NCBI GenBank assembly: GCA_016748015.1
Contig: JAAOMT010000494.1
Location: forward strand, 922,190-986,189
Direction: 5' to 3'
Origin: Geosiphon pyriformis
Lineage: Eukaryota > Glomeromycota > Glomeromycetes > Archaeosporales > Geosiphonaceae
Length of the DNA: 64,000 nt
Shown here in pieces: positions 45,400 to 56,999 of the stretch. The notes under the pieces are model-generated. The model was not told the DNA's origin. It searched no databases and saw nothing but the letters and a program-made list of their open reading frames with translations. The position numbers and the translations under genes were made by a program. The stretch's first letter is position 1; each line of letters opens with the position of its first letter.

Positions 45400-46760
45400 A
45401 TGAACAACCACCTTTACAAAAACCTCAGCCAATACTTAGAAACACTACAAATAGATGAAGAAATACCAGTAAAAGAGCTAATTAAGCTCCAAAAATTAGC
45501 AAAACACTATTTTATCCAAAATCATATACTTTATTACTGGAATTGACAAAATCCAGATAATCCATTAAGAGTTATAACCACAGATAAAAAAGAAACTATC
45601 TTATTTAATATGCACTCAGATATTCATTCAGGCCACTTTGAAAAAACAGCAACCATCTAATGTGCAACTAGCTGTTACTATTGGCCAAAAATGAGTTCAA
45701 ACATAATCCAATACATAAGAAATTGTGACCCATACTAATAAAGAGGAGGAGCAAAATCAACAGAATTATTAAGACCAATAAAAGTTGGACAGTTATTTGA
45801 CAGAATTAGAATTGATTTAGTTGGACTTTTACCAATAACAACAAGAAAAAACTGTTATATTGCAGTAGCCGTGGACTATCTTACCAAATGGCCAGAAGCT
45901 AAAGCTATTAAAACAGCTAATGCTATTTCTGTAGCTCAATTTGTACATGAAGACTTAATTTGTCAGCATGGATGTCCACAAAAATTGCTATCAGATCAAG
46001 GCATACACTTTGTAAACAGCACCTTAAAAGAACTTAGCCAAAAATTTGGAATCAAGTAACCACTGTCATCATCATATCACCTTTAAACAAATGGATTAGT
46101 TGAAAGATTTAATCACACATTATGCGAATTACTGGCGAAAATTAGTAACAAACATGAAAAAGAATGAGATTTGTTCATACCAGCAGTACTACTAGCATAT
46201 AGAACAGTAAAACAAGATACTACACAATTTATACCGTTTGAACTAGTTTATGGAAGAAAAGCCACATTACCAGTTGAACTTACTATCCCAATTTATCCAA
46301 GTGACACTATTACAAAAACAACATTCCAGGAAACACTACTTAGAAAAACATACAAATTAATGGGAACTTTAAAAAACAAAAGAAGAAAAGCAGCACAAAA
46401 TATTGAACAATCACAAGAACAACAAAAAGTGAGACATAATAACCAGTTACCAGATAATATAATTAGTTACAAAATTGAAAATAAAGTATTGTTGCATTGT
46501 ACAAAAATGAAAAAACAATGGAGTAGAAAATTTGATTACAAGTGGGATGAACCATTTTATATTCACAAAATACTTGGAAATGAAGCATATAAGCTAAGAC
46601 TAGATGATAAAATATTAAGAAAAGCAGCACATAGTAACCAGCTGAAATTTTATTACAGTAAACCAGTAATAACAACAAAGACACCCAGAATTGGAACACA
46701 ATTACCTTTAATTCTACCAGAACAAATTCCATGAGATTTAGAACCAATAATTTTAATTGA
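45400..46760 (+). pseudogene. pol: B1 integrase
   Basis: In a new frame with ATG at 45400 (MNNHLYKNLSQYLETL), 29 bp after the RNase H stop. HHCC: NMHSDIHSGHFEK and CDPY (second Cys changed to Tyr). Core: RIDLVGLLP, VDYLTKWPEAKAI, LLSDQGIHFVN, NGLVERFNHTL; the Asp-Asp-Glu triad is intact. The tail at 46171-46734 is open (187 codons) with ENKVLLHCTKMKKQWSRKFD and AAHSNQLKFYY. Its final TGA replaces Trp in the conserved IPWDLEP string. Confidence 0.9.
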
Positions 46761-47530
46761 ACATTATTCAAAAAAATAATTAATCTTAGATTACAGCAAA
46801 AATGATTTAACAACCATAAAAATGCATACCAAAGATTCCAAAATAGCAGTCAAAATTAAAACAATGATACTTATTCCAGAAAACATCAACAATATAACTC
46901 AACAATTAGTTGAAAGCTTACAACAATTGAAATCCAATCTGGAAATCACAGTTAATAGCTCCAAAATAACATATATAAAAAGAACAATAGAAAATTCAAA
47001 AACAAAAAAAGAACATAATTTTGAATCATATAATATTACCAAACATAACAACAAATTTATCAGCAAAGTTATTGAAAAATTAGAGATAGCATTGGGCAAT
47101 ACATTAATAATGGAAAAAATAGAAATAAGTGAATTAACACCAGACATATTTAGCAACTTGAAAACGAAATTTCCAATTAACTACTGTTATTATCAACTAG
47201 GAAAGCACTTGAACATACAAACATTATACTCAAAAGACTCAACTAGAGTGTTTGACAAAACAACTATCCAACTATTAAAACTTTTCATTGGAAAAACCAA
47301 CACTACATTCCATTCAAAAACAGTTTATAGAATTTTCAAAGCATTTGAAAACTGTTACAAACTATTGTTGGACCCAACTATAAACATAATAACCACTAAC
47401 AGTATTGAATGACTTACCAACTTGCAATTTCAAGAATTACAACAACAAATTAATAACACAGTATTGAACCACTATAGTAACTTAGAATTTAATAAAGAAA
47501 TTAACTTCAATTTCGACAGAGCTCAATCTT
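46761..47530 (+). pseudogene. B1 C-terminal domain of unknown function
   Basis: The longest open copy of this domain: 196 codons at 46822-47412, in frame with integrase, then one TGA (Trp) and on to FDRAQS and stop at 47528-47530. Strings: NNITQQLVESLQQLKSNLE, ITVNSSKITYIKRT, a basic Lys/Thr segment, KFISKVIEKLEIALGN, INYCYYQLGKHLNIQ, TIQLLKLFIGK, and a Gln-rich helix near the end. No membrane segment or signal peptide. It may bind nucleic acid or form coils; function unknown. Confidence 0.65.
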
Positions 47531-47545
47531 AAAAGGAGAGAATAA
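47531..47545 (+). other. Polypurine tract of B1
   Basis: AAAAGGAGAGAATAA lies flush against the 3' LTR start TGTTAT at 47546. It overlaps nothing coding, starting right after the stop of the C-terminal domain. Confidence 0.85.
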
Positions 47546-48419
47546 TGTTATGGTTTAAAAATTTAGCAAAAGAATTATAAAAATAATATAAACTATTCAA
47601 TCATAATATAGTGCAGTAATAATTTTAGAAAGGTAATAATTAACATAATAGCAAACACCATTTCGTGATAGTGACAAGCACCAGTTCACAATAGCAGCCA
47701 ACACCAACTGGTGATAGCAGCAAACACCAGGTTGAAATATTAAAAAGAAAGTATTACAATGTGTTTTCTCATAGAACTACAAACATGTATATATACAGTA
47801 GTTTTAATATTGAGAAAAGAGAATCAAGTAATAAAAATCATAATTTATCAAGCAATAAATCCAATTTTATCCAACAAACTCCACTTTAAATCATACTTTC
47901 AAATTAAATATTCCAAGAAACCTTTAAATCAAAAAGAAATGAAAAAAAATATTTAAAACTGAATTATCACAACCCAAAGTATTAAGAAACTTACTTGTAT
48001 TATTTATTAAATGAAACTATCATTCATCAACTGAATCCCTTGGAAAAATAATCCTTGATCAAGATTATTTATGTTGTTACTAATTGATAAAAGCTTTATT
48101 ATAAGAATTAGGAAAAGCGCTAAAGACCATTAACATTCTGTGTTTTTAGATTAGAGAAACACATCAGACAATTGCAAGGATAGTCTCAGAGAAGACCCCA
48201 GACAGTGGATAGATTTCAGTTCAGTCTCTGAAAAGGAGTACATAAACACACACAACAATCAGGAATTGAAGAATAACTTACATTGTGACATTAAAAAAAA
48301 AGCCTTCAGTATAACAGTGACATTATCACACAAATAGAATTGAGGAACTCACAAAAGACTGATTGCAATTAAAACAGGATATCGGCAATTAAATATAACA
48401 AGAAAACCATCCTGTAACA
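47546..48419 (+). repeat. 3' LTR of B1 (family B)
   Basis: 874 bp, paired with 38703-39577 and with solo LTR 17000-17873. The right flank ATAA then resumes A4 (NQYQNSDQ-type gag tail). Confidence 0.95.
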
Positions 48420-49400
48420 ATAATCAGAAAATCAGTATCAAAACTCTGATCAGTAATTTCAAATTCCAAATTATCAACCATATTAAGACTCATATCAATT
48501 TTATTACACCCTAATAATACAATAAGCAATATACTCACCACCAATTTATCAGCCTTCAATACCAGTAATATATCAACTGCAGTCACAAATTATCTATTAA
48601 CTACAACAACTTTAAACACCACCATCAAACTCAGCTTAAATAATACCTGAAAATCAAAGACCAAGAATTATTTATACTCAACAAAACTGGAGATCAGTGA
48701 TAGTAATATACCAACCAATCCCTAGTTTCTCAAATCAATCATCAAAATCACACCAATAGAGTTCAGACATTGGGTACACTCAAAACCCAAATTTTCAGAA
48801 TTACTTAAGTCTTCTGGTCACTTCAGAAGACATCCAACTCAGCAAACAAAAACCCAATCAGGTCCAACTACTCACCAACAACATTCTACTTACAACTGTC
48901 ATTGAAAACAAATCATTTACAGCAATATTCTCTTTTAAAATAGAAAAGTCAACAACAACATTTCTATTTAGTAGCATTATTTTTGACACCAAACCCATTA
49001 CAGCAATATACATAAATGCCAAAGTTAATAGTTACTATATCAAATTAATTCTTGATAATGGTTTAGCAAACAGCATTATTACATGACAACTTATAGACTA
49101 ATTAGGTCACCAAGTTGACTGTGCTGCCAATGCTAAGATTATTATCACTAATAAGGTGACAAAAATGCTTATTGCTAAGATTGATAACTTTTCATTTAAA
49201 GTCAATGGCATCATAACACCCATTAAAGTTTTTGTCATAGAAGTTACCCAGTATTAAGCATTAGTTGGTAATAACTGACTGTTTAAAACAAATGCAGTAC
49301 TTAACTGAACCATACAAAAGCTATAGTTCAGTCAGAATGGTCAGTATACTTGAGTACCTGCTACTTGTAGCCACTTTTAAACAAATACTGTTTTATTAGT
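48420..49400 (+). pseudogene. pol: A4 gag tail and aspartic protease
   Basis: A Gln/Pro/Tyr-rich gag tail (48420-48830) leads to protease: SFTAIFSFKIEKS, ITAIYINAKVNSYYIK, active site LILDNGLANSIIT (Asp kept, Ser changed to Asn), KIIITNKVTKMLI, KVFVIEVTQY, ALVGNN. Stops occur at Gln and Trp codons. Frame 1 is used both before and after B1. Confidence 0.75.
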
Positions 49401-50500
49401 ATCACCACTAATTGAACTAGAGAAAAAAAAACTAAACTTACTTGAAAAGCCTACCAAGTCTTGTAGGCTAAAAAAAATTACAATACACTACCACCAATCT
49501 TATTGTGAGATGACAAAGAAAAAAAAAAGAGGAAAATAAGCCACAAACCACCACTGACACTAGTACAACTGTTAACAGTTGGCACATTCTGTACTCAGTA
49601 GACATAAGAAAGGAATCATCTTATATTTCTCTCAAGTGTATTGACTACAAGAAGAAACTTTCATCTATAAAAACTTGAATAGCATCAGATAAAAATTACT
49701 GGATGTGTATCTGTTATTACTACAAACTATGCCACCAATAACGTTTTGGTTACCCAAAAAGACAAGAAAAGTGAGACAATAAATCATGTCTTGCTTGCAA
49801 GAAAACATTACTCAATGAAAAAATATGAAATAACATTCTTGGTTAAGAAAAAACATGTGATGTATTATGCCAATATACAATCTTTATTAGCAATTGAGTA
49901 AGTCAAGAAATATTTTTTAATGCCACCTGCAACCAAGCACTCTCCCACTTGGATAGTTATTTACATAATAAAGACAAAATCTGGTAAAAAACAAGTGCTA
50001 AAGTTGAAAATATTTTACTTAGTAAAATATTGGTAATTAAAAACAACTTATCAGAACTAGTTAAAACTACTCTTATTCCAAATCCTAACACATTTTTCAA
50101 TATTCTAAGTGATCTAAAACAATTTCATAAATACTATCAAGAATTAGCACTCACTAAAAAAAAACAAAAGCAATATTTAGAACAGTTCAATATTTACCTA
50201 TATAACTACTGTTTAATTCCATGTAATTTTCAGTATTGTAATAATTGTGATATTATTTACAATTCACCACTACACATAATATATTTGATTCTTGAAGAAA
50301 AAAAACCAATTAGTAAGTATACATTGAAATTGAAATCAAAATTCAATTCTAATTTAGACTCTAATGATAATAACAACAACAATAATTCCAACTCCATTTA
50401 CTATGGCAATAACAATAACAATTTAAACTCCAATTATAATTCCAAATAATATATTGTGTTCCCAAATCTTTTAATAAAGCAGGAACTAAAATAGTTTAGC
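49401..50500 (+). pseudogene. A4 cysteine-rich modules and spacer
   Basis: Module 1 (about 49640-49900): CIDYKKKLSSIKT, CYYYKLCHQ, RFGYPKRQEK, DNKSCLACKKTLLN, CDVLCQYTIFISN. One Cys of the first pair is Tyr. Module 2 lies in the open frame 50030-50449: YNYCLIPCNFQYCNNCDI, followed by an Asn/Ser-rich spacer of about 40 residues that is especially Asn-rich here. The layout is identical to A2. Confidence 0.65.
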
Positions 50501-50930
50501 AATAATGATAAAAGTATTATGCCAGAAAGAGCATATAATACCAATACAGAGTTTGATTTTAGATATTCTGAAAAAACTGCCATTAAATTGGAACCACATT
50601 TGTATATTAGTATAGATCTGAAAGTAGCACTGGAAATTTTAGTAACAATAATAGTTTAACTAGTATCAAGATCTAGTTTAGCAAAAAGAAAAATTAACAT
50701 TAGAAAAAGAATAATTGATACAGAATATATAGGAAATATTATTGCAATGCTACAAAATGACTCAGAAAAAGAATATATAATTGAACCAAATAAAAAAATA
50801 GCACAGGCAATATTTTTATCTCTGGTTAAAATAGCTTAGTTAGTGTCAATAAGAACAAAAGAAAAATTAGGAATTACAGTTAGAGGAAAAAATAGATTTA
50901 GATCAATGGGTAAAATAGATATATCAGTTA
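50501..50930 (+). pseudogene. A4 dUTPase-like domain
   Basis: Motif 1 YNTNTEFDFRYSE (Ala-Gly of the family changed to Thr-Glu), motif 2 SRSSLAKRKINI, motif 3 RIIDTEYIGNII (Asp kept), motif 4 NKKIAQAIFLSLVK, motif 5 VRGKNRFRSMGK (Gly to Arg). The replacements are of the G-to-A type. It is decayed but clearly homologous to A2 21148-21545. Confidence 0.72.
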
Positions 50931-52720
50931 ATATGGCAAAAGGAGAATCAATTGACAAGGAAAAAATTATCTTTACTAGTCACTTAGTTTTTATTCTGTT
51001 ATATAACTAGTACATGTTAATAATAGAAAAAAAAGTAAGGAATTAATCTCAGATTTTTGAAACAGAACTTACAATTTGTAAATCAGAAAAAATTAGAATT
51101 ACTAATTTCTACATATTGAGTAAAAACAATAAACACATCAAAATTTTCATCTACAACATAACTAAAGACATTATTAAAATACCAAGATATACTATCATCA
51201 AATACTTAAGCACTGAAGTTAAAAATCAATCACCAAATACCATTCCAAATTTTTTATAACTGTGCAAATATGTGGATATTACATCACAAACTATATATAG
51301 ATGAAAAAAATGTTATTTGCTCTAACCAAAACAATTGAAACAAATAAACTTAGAAAACTTAAACCTACTTCAATGCATATAGATCAAAATGTTACTCAAT
51401 AATTTCACTAACATTTTTGTGAGTGAAAATAAGTTTGGCAGAACTGATATAATCCAGCATTAAATCAAAATTAGAGATGTTATGTTAATCAAACAACAAG
51501 TATACCAAGTACCACTAGCCAGTCATGAAATTATCCGACAAAAAATCAACAAAATATTGGACAATGAGTTAATTCAACTATCAATAAGTTTATAGTTATT
51601 ACTAGTAGTACTAATTTGGAAGAAAAATAGAAAAATCCACTTCTGTGTAGATTACAAAAAACTTAACAGCATTACTTATGGAGATAGCTATCTAACTTTA
51701 CAAATCCAAAAATTATCCAATGCTTTTAGAGAAAAAAAAATAGTTCTTTACATTAAATTTGGATAGTGGTTACTGGCAAGTAGCCATAAATCCAGCTAAC
51801 AAAGAGAAAACAGCATTTATCACATGAAAAAAAAATTTTGAATTTGATATTATGTTATTTAACTTAATAAATACATTAGCAACTTTCTAATGGCTTATGA
51901 AAATTGTGTATATTAAATTATTATAAAAATCAGTAATAGTCTATTTAAATAATACTAATGTGTTTTTTAGAACATTTGATAATTATTTCTACCATCTCCA
52001 ATAAATGTTTGAAAGATTAAGGAAAGTCAGACTGAAACTGAATGCAAACAAGTGTTTTTTTGACAAACAGAACTGAAATTCTTGGGACATGTTATAAGTA
52101 AAAATAGTATCAAAACAGATCCAGACAAAATTGAGATTGTTAAAAACTTTCCAGTATTAACAAATCTTACAGAATTAAGAGCATTCTTGGAATTTGCTAA
52201 ATATTATTGCCATTTTATTCAAAACTTTTTCAAACTGGCTCAACCACTTTATTAGCTTTAAGCCAAAAATGTGAAATACAAATGAATGAAAACCCAACAA
52301 AAAGCTTTTGACATTCTAAAAAAAAAGCTCATTTAAGTTCCAGTATTAATCTATCTGGATTATAACAAGCTATTTATTATCACAACTAATGTATTAGGTC
52401 AAGCATTAAGAGCCATATTGTCTCAAAGAGGACCAGATAGAAGAAAACACCTAATAGCATATGCCAGCTGAAACTTAAATTCAGCTAAAAAAACTATAGA
52501 ACTTAAGCACTATAATATTTGGCTATCTATTAGACTGTTATCAAATGGAAAAAATACTTGAATCAAAAGTTTGATGTATATACTGACCACAAAAAATTAA
52601 TATCAATCCAAAAACAAAAATTTGGAAATGATTGCCATGTAAGATAAAAAATAGAACTTTCATTATTTAATTATATAATACATTATAAAAAGAAAAAAAA
52701 AACAGAAATGTTAACAGTTT
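50931..52720 (+). pseudogene. pol: A4 linker, reverse transcriptase and RNase H
   Basis: Linker strings VNMAKGESIDKEKIIF and LTICKSEKIRITNFYI. RT: NNFTNIFVSENKFGRTDI, KIHFCVDYKKLNS, a frameshift near 51735, DSGYWQVAINPANKEK, FEFDIMLFNLIN, motif C YLNNTNVF (both Asp changed to Asn), KLNANKCFF, then a one-base loss near 52062. RNase H: FIITTNVLGQALRAILSQ and HLIAYAS with the first Asp lost. Heavily stopped. Confidence 0.8.
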
Positions 52721-54120
52721 GTCATAAATAAAACAAATTTAAGAACATGTTAATCCAAAAATATAACAAAAGATAAACACACAAAAATATCTACAACTCT
52801 AATATTATATTAATACTCAACAGTTCAAAGAAAAATTATCTTAAAAGAAACAAAACAACATAAAACAACAATCAAAATATTTTATTACTTACCAAAATAT
52901 ATTATATTAAAAAAACAGAAAAGATTTAGATCAACTACTCAGAGTAATCACAAAATCAAAAAAAAACAATACTATATAACATACACTCAGATTTAACAAC
53001 AGGATATTTTTATAAAGAAGCAATCATAAAAAGAACCAAAAAAAGATATTATTGGCTATTAATGTATTTAGACATTATCTAATACATTTAAAATTGTAAT
53101 GCTTGTTAGAAAAGAGGAGAAACAAGACCTAGTAAACTACTAAAACCAATTAAAATAAAACAACAATTTAATCAAATTAAAATTGACTTAGTTGGACTAT
53201 TAACAATAACCAGCAAAGACAATTGGTATATAGTAATAGCCATGGATTATTTTACAAAATAACCAAAAGCAAAAGCAATCCAAAAAGCAGATGCAGAATT
53301 CATAGCTGAATTTGTTCACCAAAAATTAATTTGTTAATATAGATGTTTAAAAGAATTATTATTTGATTAAAAAACTCATTTTGTAAACAGAACATTAACA
53401 AAATTAAGTCAAAAATTTGGAATCAAAAGACCACTATTATTATTATATTATTTACAAACAAACATATTAGTAGTAAGATTCAACAGAACATTGTATAAAA
53501 CAATAACAAAAATCAGCTAAAAAAACCAAGACAAATAAGATTTATTTATATCATTAGTACTATTTGCTTATCAAACAATAAAGCAAGATATCATACAAGC
53601 AACACTATTTAAACTTTTTTATGATAGAACAGTTATATTACCAGTTGAAATAGACATTAATACATATCCAACAGAACTAATAACAGAAGTTAATTTACAA
53701 AAAACATTGTTAAAAAAACATACAAACTAATAAAAACTTTAGAAAACAAAAGACAAAGAGCAGCTGATAACATTTAAAAGTCACAAAAAAAACAAAAAAA
53801 ATGACACAATAACCAATTACCAAATAAACTAGTTGAATTTAGAATTGGAAACAAATTATTATTATATTGTACCAAAGTAGAAAAACAATAGAGTAAAAAA
53901 TTCAACTTCAAATAAAATAAATTATTTTATATTGAAAAAATTCTAAAAAATAGAGTGCATAAACTAAGATGAAACAACAAAATCTTAGCTAAAGCAGTAC
54001 ATAGAGATTAACTAAAACCATATTACAATATAGTATTATTATCTACCAATAATATTCCACAACTGGAAGCATAACAAATACTAGTCTAATTAGATGAAAT
54101 TCTATGAGATTTGAAACCAA
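52721..54120 (+). pseudogene. pol: A4 integrase
   Basis: Decayed copy of the A2 integrase. Recognisable parts are YYWLLMYLDII near 53048, NCNAC, stop, KRGETRPSKLLKPIK (53090-53145), KIDLVGLLTITSKDN (53178 on), MDYFTK, stop, PKAKAIQKADAEF, and FGIKRPLLL near 53420. The Glu region reads VVRFNRTL (about 53470), with Glu lost. Tail: VEFRIGNKLLLYCTK (53830 on). Many stops. Confidence 0.78.
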
Positions 54121-54862
54121 TTATAATTATTAACACAAACATGTCAAAGTGATTAACCAAAATAATATAAAAAGACACAATATACATAACAAAAGCAACA
54201 ACAGAAAAATAGAAATTCTAAACCACATTTACTCAATGACTTAACAATTATTTTAAGCTATAAATCAACAACAATTGGATATGAAAATCATTATCAACCA
54301 CTAAACAATCTGTTATTGGAACACCAAAAGAAAAAAAAAAGCAGGAAATATACTATATTAGCGACTATTAAACTCAACAAAACATTGGTCAAATAAAATA
54401 ATAGAAAAAGTGAAAAATACTTTGGGAAAAATACTCATAATTATTTCAATAAAGAAGCTAATAAAAAAAGTTGAAAACACTGGACAAAATAACTTCCAAT
54501 ATTATACTGTTACTATCAGTTAGAACAAAAGCTAAATATTCAAGAACTATATACTGACAAATTCAAAAAAATATTCAATCAAGAAATAATACAGCAAATT
54601 AAAGACTTTATTAAAAAGAAAACAAACTCATTACTTTATATTAAAACAATCTATTGGCTATATACCATATTTTAAAATTATTCAGAAATACTACTACACT
54701 CAAAAATGGAAACAATAACTATTAACCAGTAGAAAAAAATGAACAACTCACAAGTAGAAGACATAAAAACCAAAATTGAATAAATAATGTTAAAAAAAAA
54801 ACAATAGAATTAATCCAAAATGAAAATTTCGACAAAGCTCAATATTAAAAAAAAGAAGATAA
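54121..54862 (+). pseudogene. A4 C-terminal domain and polypurine tract
   Basis: Remnant of the post-integrase domain: a NQQQLDMKIIINH-like strand, NFQYYTVTIS, KLNIQELYTDKFKKIF, and the terminal FDKAQY, stop at 54826-54847, followed by the tract AAAAAAGAAGATAA (54849-54862). The A4 copy here resembles B1 more than A2 in the ELYTD segment, so the domain is shared across families. Confidence 0.55.
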
Positions 54863-55777
54863 TATTACTTATAGAAAAGAGTACAAAAAAAATAGTAGAA
54901 AAAACAGATAAAAAAATAGATCAATAAAAAAATAGTATTAAGCATATAAGCATATTGCTAATAAATTATGGCATATTGCTCAACAATGTGAACAATATCA
55001 GTAGATTAAAACATATTGCTCAGCAAGATGAGCAATATTAATACATTAAGGCATATTGCTTAAAAAATTATAGCATATTGCTCACAAATATGCAAAATCT
55101 TGTAGAACATCAATTATGTATATATAACAAGAGTATTAAAAGCAGAAATAACAAAACATATGGCTAAAATTTTCAGTTAAGAAATACAATTAAAAGCAGT
55201 TCAAAATTTACATCACATATCAATAAATTATCAATTACTATTTGAATCTATGTTATCATTACTTGATTAAAAAATCTTGATTATCTTTATTTTATTAATA
55301 CTTCATGCTAATAAAATTTAACACTTAACTATACTAGAACAATAGCTTTTGATCACAGCTATTAACAGAATACTAATTTTTTATTTTCTTTTATTTTCTT
55401 TTATTTCTTTATTTTTTTTTTTTTATTTTTGTTGTTTATTAATTAATTTAAAAGATTAAGCATTGATTAATTAATGTCAAGAATGTCTAATAAAAAAACC
55501 AGAAATAAAGATATAGAATTCATAACTTAATAAATAGCTTACCAGAAGAGTATAACTGTTAGAATAAACTGGTCATTATGCTAAAAAAAGAAATTTGATG
55601 GAATCAATATTCTAGAAGCTATTAAAAACAACCATTGAATTTCTGTCCATTATACAAAAAACTCAACCAAAATCTTTAGATATTAAAATCTTCAGATATT
55701 ATCAATCATATTACTTATTAAGTATTAAGTTATGGGTTTGTTATTTGTATTAATATCTTAAATAATCATTTATAATA
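54863..55777 (+). repeat. 3' LTR of A4 (family A, divergent U3)
   Basis: 915 bp, starting TATTAC (TGTTAC with G-to-A) and ending in a decayed TATAATA. Downstream of about 55150 it aligns with other family A LTRs. Its U3 differs: instead of the GAATTCC array it carries about six spaced GCATATTGCT units at 54945-55090, some inverted (AGCAATAT). The T-rich tract is at 55380-55430. Confidence 0.8.
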
Positions 55778-55926
55778 ACAGTATTATTATTGTTAAATAT
55801 TATATAATTTTATCTAATATTAATTTATTTTTTAAAAATAAATTAAACATAAAACAAGTAATTGATTATGTTGTTTAAATATAGTTTCAAGTAATAATTA
55901 GTATAATTCAAAACTATTGGCAAAAA

Positions 55927-56284
55927 ATGAATATATTTTTTTATAATCAAAAATTAGAAATTCAAGAATTCGAAATATTAATTGTTATAGATATATTCAA
56001 TAATTTACCATCAAATACACAACAATTGGTCAAAAATTTTGAAAATTATACTCTAGTAATTAATAAATTATTGGTTAATAAAATTGTAGATATAATTTTA
56101 GCTAATACTCAAATAAAAACCAATATAATTAATAACTTAAAAAAAATTAGAAGAATTTTCATCTGCTATAATTACAATTACAAAAATATATAAAGTATTA
56201 AAAAAAGTAATTAAATTTGAAAAACAATTAGCAAAAGAAAATTTTAGTATAAAAAGCCAAATTTACTTAAAAAAAATTATATAA
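55927..56284 (+). pseudogene. Unknown ORF, broken by a one-base slip
   Basis: Not recognised. ATG 55927 opens 88 codons (LEIQEFEILIVIDIFNNLPS, LVINKLLVNKIVDIILANTQ). After the A-run at about 56137-56145 a neighbouring frame continues sensibly: KKLEEFSSAIITITKIYKVL, KFEKQLAKENFSIKSQ, stop at 56284. Together this gives about 118 residues, largely helical, Ile/Asn/Lys-rich, with Leu/Ile heptad spacing suggestive of coiled coil. It lies between the A4 LTR and repeat X. It could be a decayed host or transposon gene. Confidence 0.35.
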
Positions 56285-56479
56285 ATATAAAAAAATAAAA
56301 AAAATTCTAAAAAACAGATAACAATTAATTATATTTTAATAATAATATTAATTAATTAATTTAATAAATAAATATAGTTTTTTTAATAATAATTATAAAA
56401 CTCTATAATAAAATATCTCTAAAATAAAACATAATTTGCATATTTCAACTGTGTTTATTTATAAAAATTTGACTGTAAT

Positions 56480-56950
56480 TATATGTAAATATTAACAAAT
56501 AATGTTTATTTACAAATATTTAAATACTTAAAAAAATTAAAAAATGAAAATAAATAAATTAAAAAAAATTAAATATTTAGAAGTAATTTTTATTATTTTG
56601 ATTTATATATATTAAATATATTAAATATATTAAATATATTTTAATTAAAAGATTTATTATTTATATAGTTATTTAAAATAATTAACAATCAAATTAACAA
56701 TTAAGTTTAAAAATAAAATGGCTAATTATATAATATTAATAATTAATACATGTAATAATTAATAAAAACTATAATTTTTAATTATAATATTATTCTTTCT
56801 AAACAGATTAAGCTTTGGTAAAATTAAACTATTTATGAAATATTTTAATTAAAAATTTTTATCTAATATAAAACTAACTAATTTTGTAAAGTTTTTTATT
56901 AATAAGATATACAAAATTTAAGATAAAATAAGCTTTGTATCTAAAAAATT
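56480..56950. repeat. AT-rich repeat X, right copy
   Basis: Same orientation as 120-583 and similar throughout by eye, including the AATTAAGTT units, the TTTTTAATTATAATATTATT string and the closing TAAAGTTTTTTATTAATAAGATAT block. It includes a short (TTAAATATA)n run at 56606-56640. Its right edge meets truncated LINE L1. No gene is seen in it or in 56285-56479. Confidence 0.5.
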
Positions 56951-56999
56951 AAATTTTTGTATAGAATTTTGGCTTTTTTGAATAAAGTCTCATTATTTA

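Larger units (their letters stand above)
38703..48419 (+). mobile_element. Complete Ty3/gypsy-like element B1 (family B)
   Basis: 9717 bp plus-strand element with both LTRs (38703-39577, 47546-48419), primer site, gag, protease, Cys modules, dUTPase, RT, RNase H, integrase, C-terminal domain and polypurine tract. It is inserted in A4, with flanks ATGA (38699-38702) and ATAA (48420-48423) fitting a 4-bp duplication with one transition. It is the best preserved element of the window but still carries about a dozen transition-type stops and two frame changes. Confidence 0.93.
36730..55777 (+). mobile_element. Ty3/gypsy-like element A4 (family A), oldest in the nest
   Basis: Plus-strand element with truncated 5' LTR (36730-36938), gag (37003-38702), the rest of pol (48420-54850) and 3' LTR (54863-55777). 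B1 is inserted after the gag zinc knuckle. The left end was cut when A1 inserted. It has the densest stops and lowest GC of the family A copies, consistent with greatest age. Confidence 0.85.

Noticed and set aside
54945-55090. Regularly spaced GCATATTGCT units that could suggest a CRISPR-like array.
   Set aside because: The units are only about 10 bp, irregularly spaced, partly inverted, and inside an LTR of a eukaryotic element.
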